A stretch of DNA of 64,000 bases from IMG/VR virus record IMGVR_UViG_3300037493_001906, positions 54,099 to 118,098 of that record; one strand, given 5' to 3'. The DNA is from a virus. Positions 55,400-63,200 of the stretch are shown here, one piece after another. Position 1 is the stretch's first letter. Each line of letters begins with the position of its first letter. The position numbers and the translations under genes were made by a program. Under the pieces are notes generated by a model, which was given only the letters and a program-made list of their open reading frames with translations, did no database searches and had not been told where the DNA came from.

Positions 55400-55825
55400 A
55401 TGAGAGTTTACAAGCAATTAGCTCCTCAATTAAAGGAGAATTCAGCAGAAGTATTACATTCTATTAAGGCACGTAATATCAAGGCAAGATTGATTTACCT
55501 TGTTAATGTTTCCAAAAAGGAAACTAAATATAAAGGTGCAGTAGAAAAGTTTCTTAATAAATACTTTGTTTTAGAGCTTGGTGCTCTTGGTGTAAGTAAA
55601 CTTAATATTAAGAAAGCTGAGGTAGTAGTAAGAAAAGTTAAAGCAATTGAAAAAGCTATTGCAAAAAAGGCAGCATCTCAGAAAGCTGCAGCTAAAAAGA
55701 CAGCTAAAGTAGCTAAAAAGAAAGTAACAGCTAAAAAAGTTGCTAGCAAAAAGGTAGCTAAAAAAGCAGTTAAGAAGGTTGCTTCTAAGAAAGTAGCTAA
55801 AAAAGTAGCTAAAAAGTCTAAGTAA
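55400..55825 (+). CDS. Histone H1-like Lys/Ala-rich protein
   Basis: The first roughly 85 residues are a small helical domain (MRVYKQLAPQLKENSAEVLH). The last 60 are KKAA, KKVA and KKTA repeats, the composition of histone H1 tails and bacterial Hc1/AlgP-type proteins. It should bind DNA non-specifically, perhaps to condense phage or host DNA. It has a normal leader after a 40-base gap. Confidence 0.8.
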   Translation: MRVYKQLAPQLKENSAEVLHSIKARNIKARLIYLVNVSKKETKYKGAVEKFLNKYFVLELGALGVSKLNIKKAEVVVRKVKAIEKAIAKKAASQKAAAKKTAKVAKKKVTAKKVASKKVAKKAVKKVASKKVAKKVAKKSK

Positions 55826-56025
55826 TGACTGTTATCCATGAAATAGAGCAAGTCTTATGGGTGGAAACACCCCACGGAATAGGACAAGCTCTATTTCTCA
55901 TGGATTATGGAGTTCATGAGAATACAATTTGGGTAGTGGCTTTGGAAGATTCAAAAGAAATTAAACACTACAACAGTAGACAGCTCAAAATATGCTGGAA
56001 TCATACCATCTTCGAGAAAAGTTAA
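55825..56025 (+). CDS. 66-aa beta-rich protein
   Basis: MTVIHEIEQVLWVETPHGIG, then QALFLMDYGVHENTIWVVAL suggests a small beta barrel. It overlaps the H1-like gene by one base and converges with the minus-strand lysis group. Function is unknown. Confidence 0.7.
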   Translation: MTVIHEIEQVLWVETPHGIGQALFLMDYGVHENTIWVVALEDSKEIKHYNSRQLKICWNHTIFEKS

Positions 56026-56468
56026 TGGATTATTGTATAAATCAACAATGTTGATGCTATACCAAACATAAGTGTAAACCCCAAATAAGAGTGTTTACTT
56101 TTTACCTCAGCAATTTTTAATTTTTTAGAGGTTATATCTAAGTTATATTTTTTAATAGATATAATATTATCCTTTATAACTAAGGATTTATTTAGTTCAA
56201 TTATCTCTCTATCCTTTATATAAAGGAGTGAATCCCTATTGTTTATCATATAATAAGCATTAGATAATAGAGTATCACAAGATTTGCTTTCTATTAAAGA
56301 GGAAGCAATCTGTTTAAGTTCACTAATACCATAACACTTTACAGTGTCTTTACCAATTTGCCCTAATGATGGAGTCCAACTGATTAACATCAGTGCTGGA
56401 ATTAATAACTTTAATTTTCTCAATGGTTCTATATTTAATTTTTGCGGGAATCTGTTTAAGACTGTCAT
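56022..56468 (-). CDS. Exported/membrane protein overlapping a spanin-like gene
   Basis: The 148-aa frame has a hydrophobic signal-like stretch (LKLLIPALMLISWTPSLGQ) near its N-terminus, an extended middle and a C-terminal transmembrane helix (YLGFTLMFGIASTLLIYTII). Translation may begin at an internal Met nearer the signal. It overlaps the 106-aa gene by 119 bases, reminiscent of overlapping Rz/Rz1 spanin pairs. The assignment to lysis is inferred. Confidence 0.62.
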   Translation of the reverse strand: MTVLNRFPQKLNIEPLRKLKLLIPALMLISWTPSLGQIGKDTVKCYGISELKQIASSLIESKSCDTLLSNAYYMINNRDSLLYIKDREIIELNKSLVIKDNIISIKKYNLDITSKKLKIAEVKSKHSYLGFTLMFGIASTLLIYTIIH

Positions 56469-56670
56469 ATTGTAATTGTAAAGAGTCTTCCTTATGATGG
56501 ATTAAAGTAATTGTATTCTTTAATAGAGAAATGGAATCTAACAACTCTTTTTCTCTTATTTCATATAGAGGATCAATAACTGGTTCCTTAATAGGATATA
56601 TAATATATAAGGATAATACTATTCCAACTGTAAAAGGAATAAGAATATTACCTAGGCTGTTCTTGGTCAT
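56350..56670 (-). CDS. Spanin-like membrane protein
   Basis: The 106-aa protein has one N-terminal transmembrane helix (ILIPFTVGIVLSLYIIYPI) and a long periplasmic coiled coil (IREKELLDSISLLKNTITLI), the form of an inner-membrane Rz subunit. It overlaps the 148-aa gene downstream and the holin-like gene upstream. Its opposite orientation to the early genes fits late expression. Confidence 0.68.
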   Translation of the reverse strand: MTKNSLGNILIPFTVGIVLSLYIIYPIKEPVIDPLYEIREKELLDSISLLKNTITLIHHKEDSLQLQYDSLKQIPAKIKYRTIEKIKVINSSTDVNQLDSIIRANW

Positions 56671-56926
56671 TTGAGGGAGGATTTGTATCTTTGTTTATCT
56701 TATTTTCCCAATTATTTCCTACTGTATAAGTCACAATTAGTGCTGTTATAAGACTAGAGAGTACTGTTATAACTGAGACTAGGTTATCATGATTAGTAAA
56801 CTTATAGATTACTAATGCCATAACCCAAAATATTCCAACAGCAAGCCACTTACGTAAACTCTGGCCTTCTTTCTTATTATTCATTGAATTAAGAAAGTCT
56901 GAGGCATATGCTTTTAACTTATTCAT
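56648..56926 (-). CDS. Holin-like two-span membrane protein
   Basis: The 92-aa protein has two hydrophobic helices (WLAVGIFWVMALVIYKF and ISVITVLSSLITALIVTYTV-like, residues about 28-72) with a basic N-terminus and a charged C-terminal tail. That is a class II holin layout. It leads the three-gene minus-strand group, with a possible TATTTTTG box upstream that overlaps the divergent DnaA-like gene's control region. Confidence 0.68.
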   Translation of the reverse strand: MNKLKAYASDFLNSMNNKKEGQSLRKWLAVGIFWVMALVIYKFTNHDNLVSVITVLSSLITALIVTYTVGNNWENKINKDTNPPSNDQEQPR

Positions 56927-56962
56927 GTTATTTTAATTTAGTATATACAAAAATATAAAATT

Positions 56963-57472
56963 GTGAGAGATAAAAAAATTAAAAATAAAGAATTAGCTAA
57001 AGATATACAGTTCTTTAAAGATCATTGCTTAATAAAATTTGGATATAACATAACTATAAAAGCTAAAAAGGTGGAAAAAGAATCTAAAAAAGACATTAAT
57101 GAATTGATAATAACATTCAATGAGTTAATAGAAGTTAATAAGTCTTACTTTAAATGTAAAAACCCTAGATTAGAAATGAAAAATAGGGAGAGAGAACTCA
57201 TACTATATAGACAGATATATTATTATATAGCCTTTAAATGGGGCTATACTAAATCTAAAATTGGTGTTTTAGTAGGACAAGACCACACCACTGTTGTACA
57301 TGGTATAAATCAATTAAGAAACAAAATTCAAATAAAAGATAAATTAATTACTAACAAGTTTAATTACATATACAATGTCATCAGTACAAAATTTGGAGTT
57401 GATGGAGATGTTCCATATGATATCAGAGAAGAATTTAACCCCAAATCAATTCTATCTTCTATGTTGTCTTAA
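56963..57472 (+). CDS. Stand-alone DnaA domain IV protein (origin-binding candidate)
   Basis: The start is GTG (56963). The 169-aa protein is basic; residues about 75-135 carry a DnaA domain IV pattern: REEL-like helix RERELILYRQIYYYIAFKWG, then YTKSKIGVLVGQDHTTVVHG, then INQLRNKI. The GQDHTTVVHG segment matches the DnaA-box recognition loop. No ATPase domain is present, so it could bind origins or act as an initiator with the neighbouring helicase, or mimic DnaA. Confidence 0.85.
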   Translation: MRDKKIKNKELAKDIQFFKDHCLIKFGYNITIKAKKVEKESKKDINELIITFNELIEVNKSYFKCKNPRLEMKNRERELILYRQIYYYIAFKWGYTKSKIGVLVGQDHTTVVHGINQLRNKIQIKDKLITNKFNYIYNVISTKFGVDGDVPYDIREEFNPKSILSSMLS

Positions 57473-58007
57473 AGAGAACACAGCTAGTCAAAATATTAAT
57501 TTACATGTAGACCTAAGATCTTTAGTAATGAATGGATTTGTTAAAGATACATCAGATACTTCAGGTAAAAGATATGAATTGCAACCCACTGCAATTAGTT
57601 TTATAGAAAAAGTTAATGGCTTCTTTAGATTACATAAAAAGAAAACCAGTAACCAAGCTATGGGTAAAGGATATGAAGATAAGATACAAGATTATTTAAA
57701 TGTCTTTCCTAAGATGAAATTGCCTAGTGGTAAGGCAGCAAGAACAGATAAGAAGAATGTAGAGGTAGCTTTTAAATGGTTCTTTGAGAATCATGAGTAT
57801 AGTTGGGAGACTATAATTCAAGCTACTACTCTATATGTAGATGAGTATAGGAGAAATAATTATAAGTACATGCAGACTTCTCAATACTTTGTTAGGAAGA
57901 TGATGTCAGATAGAACTTGGTCTTCAGAACTAGCCAATTGGTGTAGTAATGTAGAGTCAGGAGACATTGATAATGAGCAAGATTATTTCTCAGAAAAAGT
58001 AGTTTAA
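57417..58007 (+). CDS. Replication-associated protein, winged-helix candidate
   Basis: I start at ATG 57417 (MISEKNLTPNQFYLLCCLKE), 196 aa; an upstream ATG at 57375 would overlap the DnaA-like gene by 98 bases. The N-terminus looks like a winged helix (LRSLVMNGFVKDTSDTSGKR). The C-terminus is helical (ETIIQATTLYVDEYRRNNYK). Placed between DnaA-like and DnaB-like genes, it may be a helicase loader or initiator. Confidence 0.72.
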   Translation: MISEKNLTPNQFYLLCCLKENTASQNINLHVDLRSLVMNGFVKDTSDTSGKRYELQPTAISFIEKVNGFFRLHKKKTSNQAMGKGYEDKIQDYLNVFPKMKLPSGKAARTDKKNVEVAFKWFFENHEYSWETIIQATTLYVDEYRRNNYKYMQTSQYFVRKMMSDRTWSSELANWCSNVESGDIDNEQDYFSEKVV

Positions 58008-58032
58008 ACTTTTAAAGTTTAAATGTTTTTAT

Positions 58033-58040
58033 TACATTTG
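58033..58040 (+). promoter_or_regulatory. TAnnTTTG promoter box (replication operon)
   Basis: TACATTTG lies 18 bases before the DnaB-like ATG and is preceded by the palindrome AAACTTTTAAAGTTT (58006-58020). It starts the helicase-ATPase-SSB unit. Confidence 0.78.
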
Positions 58041-58057
58041 TTTAAACAAAATAAGTT

Positions 58058-59047
58058 ATGGATGATAAAAGTAAACCTTGGAAAGATCAAAAAGTTGGCT
58101 TTCAAGAGTCTCTTATTTACTTACAAGGCAGACAGAAAGGAGAAATTAAAAGCCTAAAAACACCTTGGGCAAAATGGAATGATGCAGGTACTGATGGATT
58201 TGAGTGGGGTTCAACCACTGTAATAGGAGGTAGACCTGGATCTGGAAAGACTTTAATCAAAGATCAAATTGTGCGTGAAGCTTTCAAGCTAAATGCAGGA
58301 GATGATTTTAGAGTATTGGAGTTCCAATTTGAAATGATTGCTAGAGTATCAGCTATCAGGGAGTACTCAAGTTTACTTGGTAAATCTTATAAGTATTTAT
58401 GCAGTGCAGAAGGAAAGATTAGTGATGATCATCTTGCTAAATGTTATGACTATGCCAAAGAAAGAATTAAGTACCCTATAGATATAGTAGATGATCCTTG
58501 TACAGTAAGTGAGTTCAAAGAGATAATCAAAACTTATATGAATGAACATGCCACATTTGCTGAAGGTAAAACAATCTATAAAAAGACAATCATTACACTA
58601 GACCATAGTCTTCTACTAAAGAAAGATGCCTATGAGAAAGATAAGTATGATACTCTTTATGCATTAGGTGAAGCACTAACATCACTTAAAAGACGCTTTC
58701 CAATAGCGTTTATAATCCTTAGTCAGCTTAATAGGAATGTAGATCACCCAGATAGGTGTGAGGATGGCAAGTATGGTAACTACATACTTGAGTCTGATAT
58801 GTTTGGTGCAGATGCATTGTTACAACATGCTGATATGCTAATAGGTATTAACAGACCAGCTAAGCAAAGGATAAGGTTCTATGGACCTGATAGGTATATT
58901 ATCCTAGATGATAAGACCTTAGTAATTCACTTTCTGAAGTGCAGGAATGGTGATACTAGAATGAGTTTCTTCAATGCAGAATTTGAAAGAATGAGGATAA
59001 CTGAAATGGCTACTCCTCCAACACAAGAAAAAAAAATTAAAATATGA
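58058..59047 (+). CDS. Replicative helicase, DnaB/RecA-like core only
   Basis: The 329-aa protein has Walker A TTVIGGRPGSGKTLIKDQ, a Glu after strand 2 (EFQFEM), Walker B KKTIITLDHSLLL, and IAFIILSQLNRNVDHPDR, which matches the DnaB SQLNR motif. It lacks the DnaB N-terminal domain. It should unwind the fork. Its stop overlaps the next start by 4 bases. Confidence 0.9.
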   Translation: MDDKSKPWKDQKVGFQESLIYLQGRQKGEIKSLKTPWAKWNDAGTDGFEWGSTTVIGGRPGSGKTLIKDQIVREAFKLNAGDDFRVLEFQFEMIARVSAIREYSSLLGKSYKYLCSAEGKISDDHLAKCYDYAKERIKYPIDIVDDPCTVSEFKEIIKTYMNEHATFAEGKTIYKKTIITLDHSLLLKKDAYEKDKYDTLYALGEALTSLKRRFPIAFIILSQLNRNVDHPDRCEDGKYGNYILESDMFGADALLQHADMLIGINRPAKQRIRFYGPDRYIILDDKTLVIHFLKCRNGDTRMSFFNAEFERMRITEMATPPTQEKKIKI

Positions 59048-59586
59048 TTAATACAACAGACAAACCTGAAGACAAAAGGGAGAAGCTGCGTAAACTACGT
59101 GAGTTTCACCAGGAAACATTTAATGAATTAGATACACCTAATGCATTGTTTATTCCTAAAATGGCCTATAGACCTTATGGCAAAACAGATTTACATATTG
59201 GATTCTTTGCTAGTGAAATCAGCAAAGGAGAAGATGTATATGTAGAGTTCTGTAGCAAAGAGAATGTACCTGAAGATCCATTAAGAAGACTTTATAAATG
59301 GAGATTCAACCCACATTTTGAAGAAGAGTATGAGAAGACTGAACCTAATGGTATTACAGGTAATGTAAGATACTTAGTTCCAGTAGATGAACTTACTGTA
59401 GTTAAAGCAGCTGAAGAAGTTAAACCTACAGCTATTAGAACTAAAGACATAAGTTTTGATGACTTTTCTGATGCTGATACAGATCTTCCAATAGATCAGT
59501 TAACAATTAGGGATCTTGCTGCTATCCTACTACAAAGACCAGTGAGCAATAAGAAATGGTTAAACCAATTAATATCCAATAAATAA
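59044..59586 (+). CDS. 180-aa unknown protein of the replication operon
   Basis: It begins MINTTDKPEDKREKLRKLRE. A beta-rich middle is followed by an acidic linker (DISFDDFSDADTDLPIDQLT) and a helical end (IRDLAAILLQRPVSNKKWLN). It is coupled to its neighbours by overlaps of 1-4 bases. It may be a helicase or ATPase partner; no motif shows this. Confidence 0.72.
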   Translation: MINTTDKPEDKREKLRKLREFHQETFNELDTPNALFIPKMAYRPYGKTDLHIGFFASEISKGEDVYVEFCSKENVPEDPLRRLYKWRFNPHFEEEYEKTEPNGITGNVRYLVPVDELTVVKAAEEVKPTAIRTKDISFDDFSDADTDLPIDQLTIRDLAAILLQRPVSNKKWLNQLISNK

Positions 59587-60269
59587 TGGCAGATAGTGTT
59601 CTTATAATAGCCGAGTCTGGCTCAGGTAAATCAACTTCCATAGAGAACTTGAATCCTAAAGAGACATTTATTATTAATGTAGCTAATAAACCATTACCAT
59701 TTAAAGGTTGGAAGTCTATGTATATACTATGGAGTAAAGATAATCCAACAGGTAATCTTTATGCTAAGTATGATGCAGACAGCATTGTTGCTTGTATGAA
59801 ATACATAAGTGAGAAGAGACCTGAAATCAAAACCATTGTAGTAGATGACTTTCAATACATGATGGGCTTTGAGTATATGGAGAAGGCTTTAGAGAAAGGT
59901 TATGAAAAATTCACCAAGATGGCTGCTAATTTAGCCAAGGTAGCCACTCTTCCTAAAGATCTCAGAGATGACTTAACTATCTTTTTCTTGACTCACGCTG
60001 AAGAAAGTTCAGACATAGATGGAAATAGAAAATTAAAAGCTAAGACTATTGGAAAAATGGTAGATAATGTTTTAACTTTGGAGGGATTATTCTCTATAGT
60101 TTTATTTGGCAAGGTTAAGAAAGACAAAGAGCTGGGTGTTAAATACGTATTTGAAACTCAGAACAATGGTGAGAATACTTGCAAGTCTCCTAAAGGAATG
60201 TTCCCCACCTTTGAGATCTCTAATGATTTGGCTCTAGTAAAGCAAGCAATTATAAATTATGAAAATTAA
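59586..60269 (+). CDS. Sak4-like RecA-fold ATPase
   Basis: The 227-aa protein has Walker A VLIIAESGSGKSTSIENL, Walker B KTIVVDDFQYMMG, and a sensor-like IFFLTHAEESSD. This is the phage Sak4/AAA_24 type of single-strand annealing-linked ATPase, usually encoded beside an SSB, as here. It probably acts in recombination-dependent replication. Confidence 0.87.
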   Translation: MADSVLIIAESGSGKSTSIENLNPKETFIINVANKPLPFKGWKSMYILWSKDNPTGNLYAKYDADSIVACMKYISEKRPEIKTIVVDDFQYMMGFEYMEKALEKGYEKFTKMAANLAKVATLPKDLRDDLTIFFLTHAEESSDIDGNRKLKAKTIGKMVDNVLTLEGLFSIVLFGKVKKDKELGVKYVFETQNNGENTCKSPKGMFPTFEISNDLALVKQAIINYEN

Positions 60270-60283
60270 AAACGTAAAAAAAA

Positions 60284-60943
60284 ATGATTAGTACAAAAGA
60301 CATCAAAGGAAACAGTGAGGGAGGACTTCCCAAGAATTTACAACCAGGCAATCACACCTGTACAGTTAATGGAATTAAGCTTGAAGAATTCAAGTTTAAA
60401 GAAGGTGCTTTCCACATCATTTTGAATCTTGAAGGACCTAACTTAGGTTCTAATTTTGAAGGATTTTTTATTGACAAAAACAATGAATCCAAAGGAAAGC
60501 ATAAAGGTCAAGTAGGTGATGTCAAAGCAAGTGAGTGGGCATATGCTGATGGTCAAACTAAATCAGGCATTGTAGTAAAGAGAGATGATGAGATTCTTAA
60601 GCTTCTTAAGAACTTCTGTAGTGCTCTTGATATTAATGAATGGTTGGTAGATCAAGATGGTAAGCACGCTACAATTGAATCTTTAATTAGTGCTCTTAAT
60701 AAAGAGAAACCTTTTAAAGGAGTGGCTATAGACTTCTGCATTGGTGGTAAAGAATATACTAACAAGAATGGTTATACAGCATATGATATGTTCTTGCCTA
60801 AATATTCTAAAGCAGGGGCTCCATTTGGTAAAACCAAAGTAGTTACCTTTAGTGAAGCAGACCATATAAGAAGAAAGAAAGTTGAATCTGTATCTGAATT
60901 TGGAAATGATTCTAGTTCAGCTAATGGAGACTTTGAGTTGTAG
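60284..60943 (+). CDS. Single-stranded DNA-binding-like protein
   Basis: The 219-aa protein has an OB-fold-like beta pattern (LQPGNHTCTVNGIKLEEFKF, then FHIILNLEGPN) and ends NGDFEL, an acidic hydrophobic tail like SSB C-terminal tips. The position after the Sak4-like ATPase supports the call. Codons are more GC-rich than in neighbours, suggesting high expression. A terminator follows. Confidence 0.8.
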   Translation: MISTKDIKGNSEGGLPKNLQPGNHTCTVNGIKLEEFKFKEGAFHIILNLEGPNLGSNFEGFFIDKNNESKGKHKGQVGDVKASEWAYADGQTKSGIVVKRDDEILKLLKNFCSALDINEWLVDQDGKHATIESLISALNKEKPFKGVAIDFCIGGKEYTNKNGYTAYDMFLPKYSKAGAPFGKTKVVTFSEADHIRRKKVESVSEFGNDSSSANGDFEL

Positions 60944-60967
60944 ATTGATAAATTACAAACATAGGGT

Positions 60968-60999
60968 AGAGGAGATCAGTAATGGTCTCCTCTTCTTAT
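60968..60999 (+). terminator. Rho-independent terminator-like hairpin
   Basis: AGAGGAGA pairs with TCTCCTCT around a 10-base loop, followed by TCTTATTTATA. It separates SSB from primase. Confidence 0.78.
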
Positions 61000-61014
61000 T
61001 TATACTAAGGAGAC

Positions 61015-62007
61015 ATGATAAGAACAAAAGCAATTGTTTCAGATTTAACTGAGGTACCTAGAGAATGGGTATATGAAAACTATCTGAAACTTCAAGAAAA
61101 ATTAACAGGGCAAAATTTAATGATATTATCTCCATTTAATGTGGCAGATAAGAGACCTTCATTTGGTATCTATGTCAGTGAAAAAGACAATAGAACCTAT
61201 AGGTTTAGAGATTTTAGTACAGGTATATCAGGTGATGGAATATCTTTAGTACAAAATATATTTCACTTAACAACTAGAGGTGAGGCAGCTCATAAGATTA
61301 TTGAAGACTACAATCAGTATGTTCTTAATAATAAGGATGACTATTCTCACCGTGAGTTTAAAGTACAAACTAAGTATAAGGTAATTCAATTTGTTAAAGC
61401 AGAATGGAATAATCTAGATGCAAAGTTCTGGGGCAAGTTTCATATTGGCTCAAGACTTCTAGAGAAGTATAATGTATTTCCATTAAGCTCTTATACAATG
61501 CAAAAGGATTCAGATGGTTATATACAAGAGCTTGTTATTACAGGTAGACATAACATCTATGGTTACTTTAGGACTGATGGTACTCTTTATAAGATATACC
61601 AACCCTATCTAAGAGATACTAAGTTTATTAAAGTAAGAGATTATATCCAAGGCACAGACCAACTTACTTATAAAACAAAGTATCTAGTAATATGTAGCTC
61701 ATTAAAAGATATGATGTGTCTGATGAAGCTAGGCTATAAAGATTTAGAAGTTGTAGCACCTGACAGTGAGAATACATTAATCCCAGTACATGTTATGAAT
61801 GCTTATAGATTAAAGTATCAGAACATATGTACTCTGTTTGATGTAGATCAGCCAGGTTTATTAGCTATGGAAAACTACAAGAATAAGTATGGTACTGAAA
61901 GTGTTATTCTAAATCTATCTAAAGATTTGAGTGACTCTGTAAGAGACCATGGAGTAAACAAAGTAAGAGAAGTATTAACCCCATTATTAAAACAAGCATT
62001 ATGTTAG
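61015..62007 (+). CDS. DnaG-like primase (TOPRIM)
   Basis: The 330-aa protein has an N-terminal module with RPSFGIYVSEKDNRTYRFRD then FSTGISGDGISLVQNIF, the shape of a primase zinc domain but without its cysteines. The C-terminal TOPRIM shows SSLKDMMCLMKLGYKD and LFDVDQPGLLAMENYK, then LSKDLSD. The usual first TOPRIM Glu is replaced by Ser. A clear AAGGAG lies just before the start. Confidence 0.85.
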   Translation: MIRTKAIVSDLTEVPREWVYENYLKLQEKLTGQNLMILSPFNVADKRPSFGIYVSEKDNRTYRFRDFSTGISGDGISLVQNIFHLTTRGEAAHKIIEDYNQYVLNNKDDYSHREFKVQTKYKVIQFVKAEWNNLDAKFWGKFHIGSRLLEKYNVFPLSSYTMQKDSDGYIQELVITGRHNIYGYFRTDGTLYKIYQPYLRDTKFIKVRDYIQGTDQLTYKTKYLVICSSLKDMMCLMKLGYKDLEVVAPDSENTLIPVHVMNAYRLKYQNICTLFDVDQPGLLAMENYKNKYGTESVILNLSKDLSDSVRDHGVNKVREVLTPLLKQALC

Positions 62008-62135
62008 AAGAACTAGATATACATTTTCAAAAGCTTGGTTGGAGAGATACAACAGAAGCTTATTATGGATTAGACTTTACACCTTTTATGAATGTCATAG
62101 AAGATTATATTAACTCACTAAACAAACAAGACTAA
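62001..62135 (+). CDS. 44-aa small protein
   Basis: ATG at 62001 opens MLEELDIHFQKLGWRDTTEA, then YYGLDFTPFMNVIEDYINSL, then NKQD. It overlaps primase by 7 bases. Its C-terminal INSLNKQD is repeated in the 77-aa protein at 62676. Confidence 0.65.
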   Translation: MLEELDIHFQKLGWRDTTEAYYGLDFTPFMNVIEDYINSLNKQD

Positions 62136-62136
62136 T

Positions 62137-62679
62137 ATGAAAGGAACACTACATAAAATAGAAAGAGGCTGGGTTGTAAAACAACTAATAAAAGAAGGTC
62201 CAAATGCCAAACTAATTTATCAATATCCACTAATAGACAATGGTCATATAGATGGTTTAATGTTGTATGACTCTAATGAAGGTCAAGAAGTAGAATTTGA
62301 GATTGTAGATGAGATAATAGATCTAGGTAGACATGGTTCTACAGTAGTAGAAAAAGCTAAACTTTTAGATAAATGGATAACCATGATGGAAGGTGATATA
62401 ACTGTAAACTTTAAACCAATGCCTGAGTTTGATGATCCCAAATATCCTGAAGTAAAGATTATATGTCCAAGATGTAAAACTCTTATGCCTTGTGAGTGTA
62501 ATCCTCCTAGACAAACTAGTTTACTAAACAGCATTAGAACTAATTCTTCTTGGGATACTATAATCAAAGAGTTTCACATAGCTACACAACAAGTTGAGAA
62601 AGGATTTACCCCTCTTATATTTGAGTGCTGGTTAATAGAGAACTATAACCCACCAACTAAAAAAACAAGACTAATATGA
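62137..62679 (+). CDS. 180-aa zinc-knuckle protein
   Basis: The N-terminus (MKGTLHKIERGWVVKQLIKE) is a small beta domain I recall from Bacteroidota phages. A CPRCKTLMPCEC knuckle follows at about residue 110, then a helical end. The last codons derive from the recurrent AAAACAAGACTAATATG junction. Function is unknown. Confidence 0.72.
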   Translation: MKGTLHKIERGWVVKQLIKEGPNAKLIYQYPLIDNGHIDGLMLYDSNEGQEVEFEIVDEIIDLGRHGSTVVEKAKLLDKWITMMEGDITVNFKPMPEFDDPKYPEVKIICPRCKTLMPCECNPPRQTSLLNSIRTNSSWDTIIKEFHIATQQVEKGFTPLIFECWLIENYNPPTKKTRLI

Positions 62680-62909
62680 AAAACATAACAATAAAATCAG
62701 TAACACATTGTCCAACTTGTAATAGTGAATGTAAAGTAAATGGTGGCACTACACAATATTACGTTCCTATTAAAAAATACACAGAGGAAGATATTAGAAA
62801 AGTTATTGATGAAACAATAAAGGCTTGTAACATTTCTCAAAAGGAATCTTATGGAGATTTAGAAATTGATACTGATAAAATTATTAACTCACTAAACAAA
62901 CAAGACTAA
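62676..62909 (+). CDS. 77-aa zinc-ribbon protein
   Basis: CPTCNSECKVNGG forms a zinc knuckle. A helix follows (TEEDIRKVIDETIKACNISQ) and the protein ends IINSLNKQD, identical in its last eight residues to the 44-aa protein at 62001. Function is unknown. Confidence 0.7.
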   Translation: MKNITIKSVTHCPTCNSECKVNGGTTQYYVPIKKYTEEDIRKVIDETIKACNISQKESYGDLEIDTDKIINSLNKQD

Positions 62910-63052
62910 TGAAGATACTAATGGGAATATTACTGGTTATACTAGGTATAACACTAACAGCATGTGCAATAATATTACTCTATCTGTTTTGGTTTAAAGC
63001 CATACCAGATTTTTGGAAAATGATCATTAAAAAACAAGACCATGATAAATAA
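62909..63052 (+). CDS. 47-aa membrane protein or lipoprotein-like
   Basis: ATG at 62909 opens MKILMGILLVILGITLTACA, then IILLYLFWFKAIPDFWKMII and KKQDHDK. LTAC resembles a lipobox, but hydrophobicity continues past it, so a plain transmembrane helix is likelier. Confidence 0.65.
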   Translation: MKILMGILLVILGITLTACAIILLYLFWFKAIPDFWKMIIKKQDHDK

Positions 63053-63200
63053 GAAAAACCTGATAATATATGTGCTTAGTAGTATAGTATTAATAAGCCT
63101 TATAGGAACTCTTTCTAATACCCCTGGGTTCTTAGCAATTATTTCCTACTGCCTAGGTATGACTACAATGATAACAATTAAAAAACAAGACAATGAATAA
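63042..63200 (+). CDS. 52-aa two-span membrane protein
   Basis: ATG at 63042 opens MINKKNLIIYVLSSIVLISL, then IGTLSNTPGFLAIISYCLGM, then TTMITIKKQDNE. It overlaps both neighbours by about 10 bases. Its IKKQD end matches the gene before. Confidence 0.65.
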   Translation: MINKKNLIIYVLSSIVLISLIGTLSNTPGFLAIISYCLGMTTMITIKKQDNE

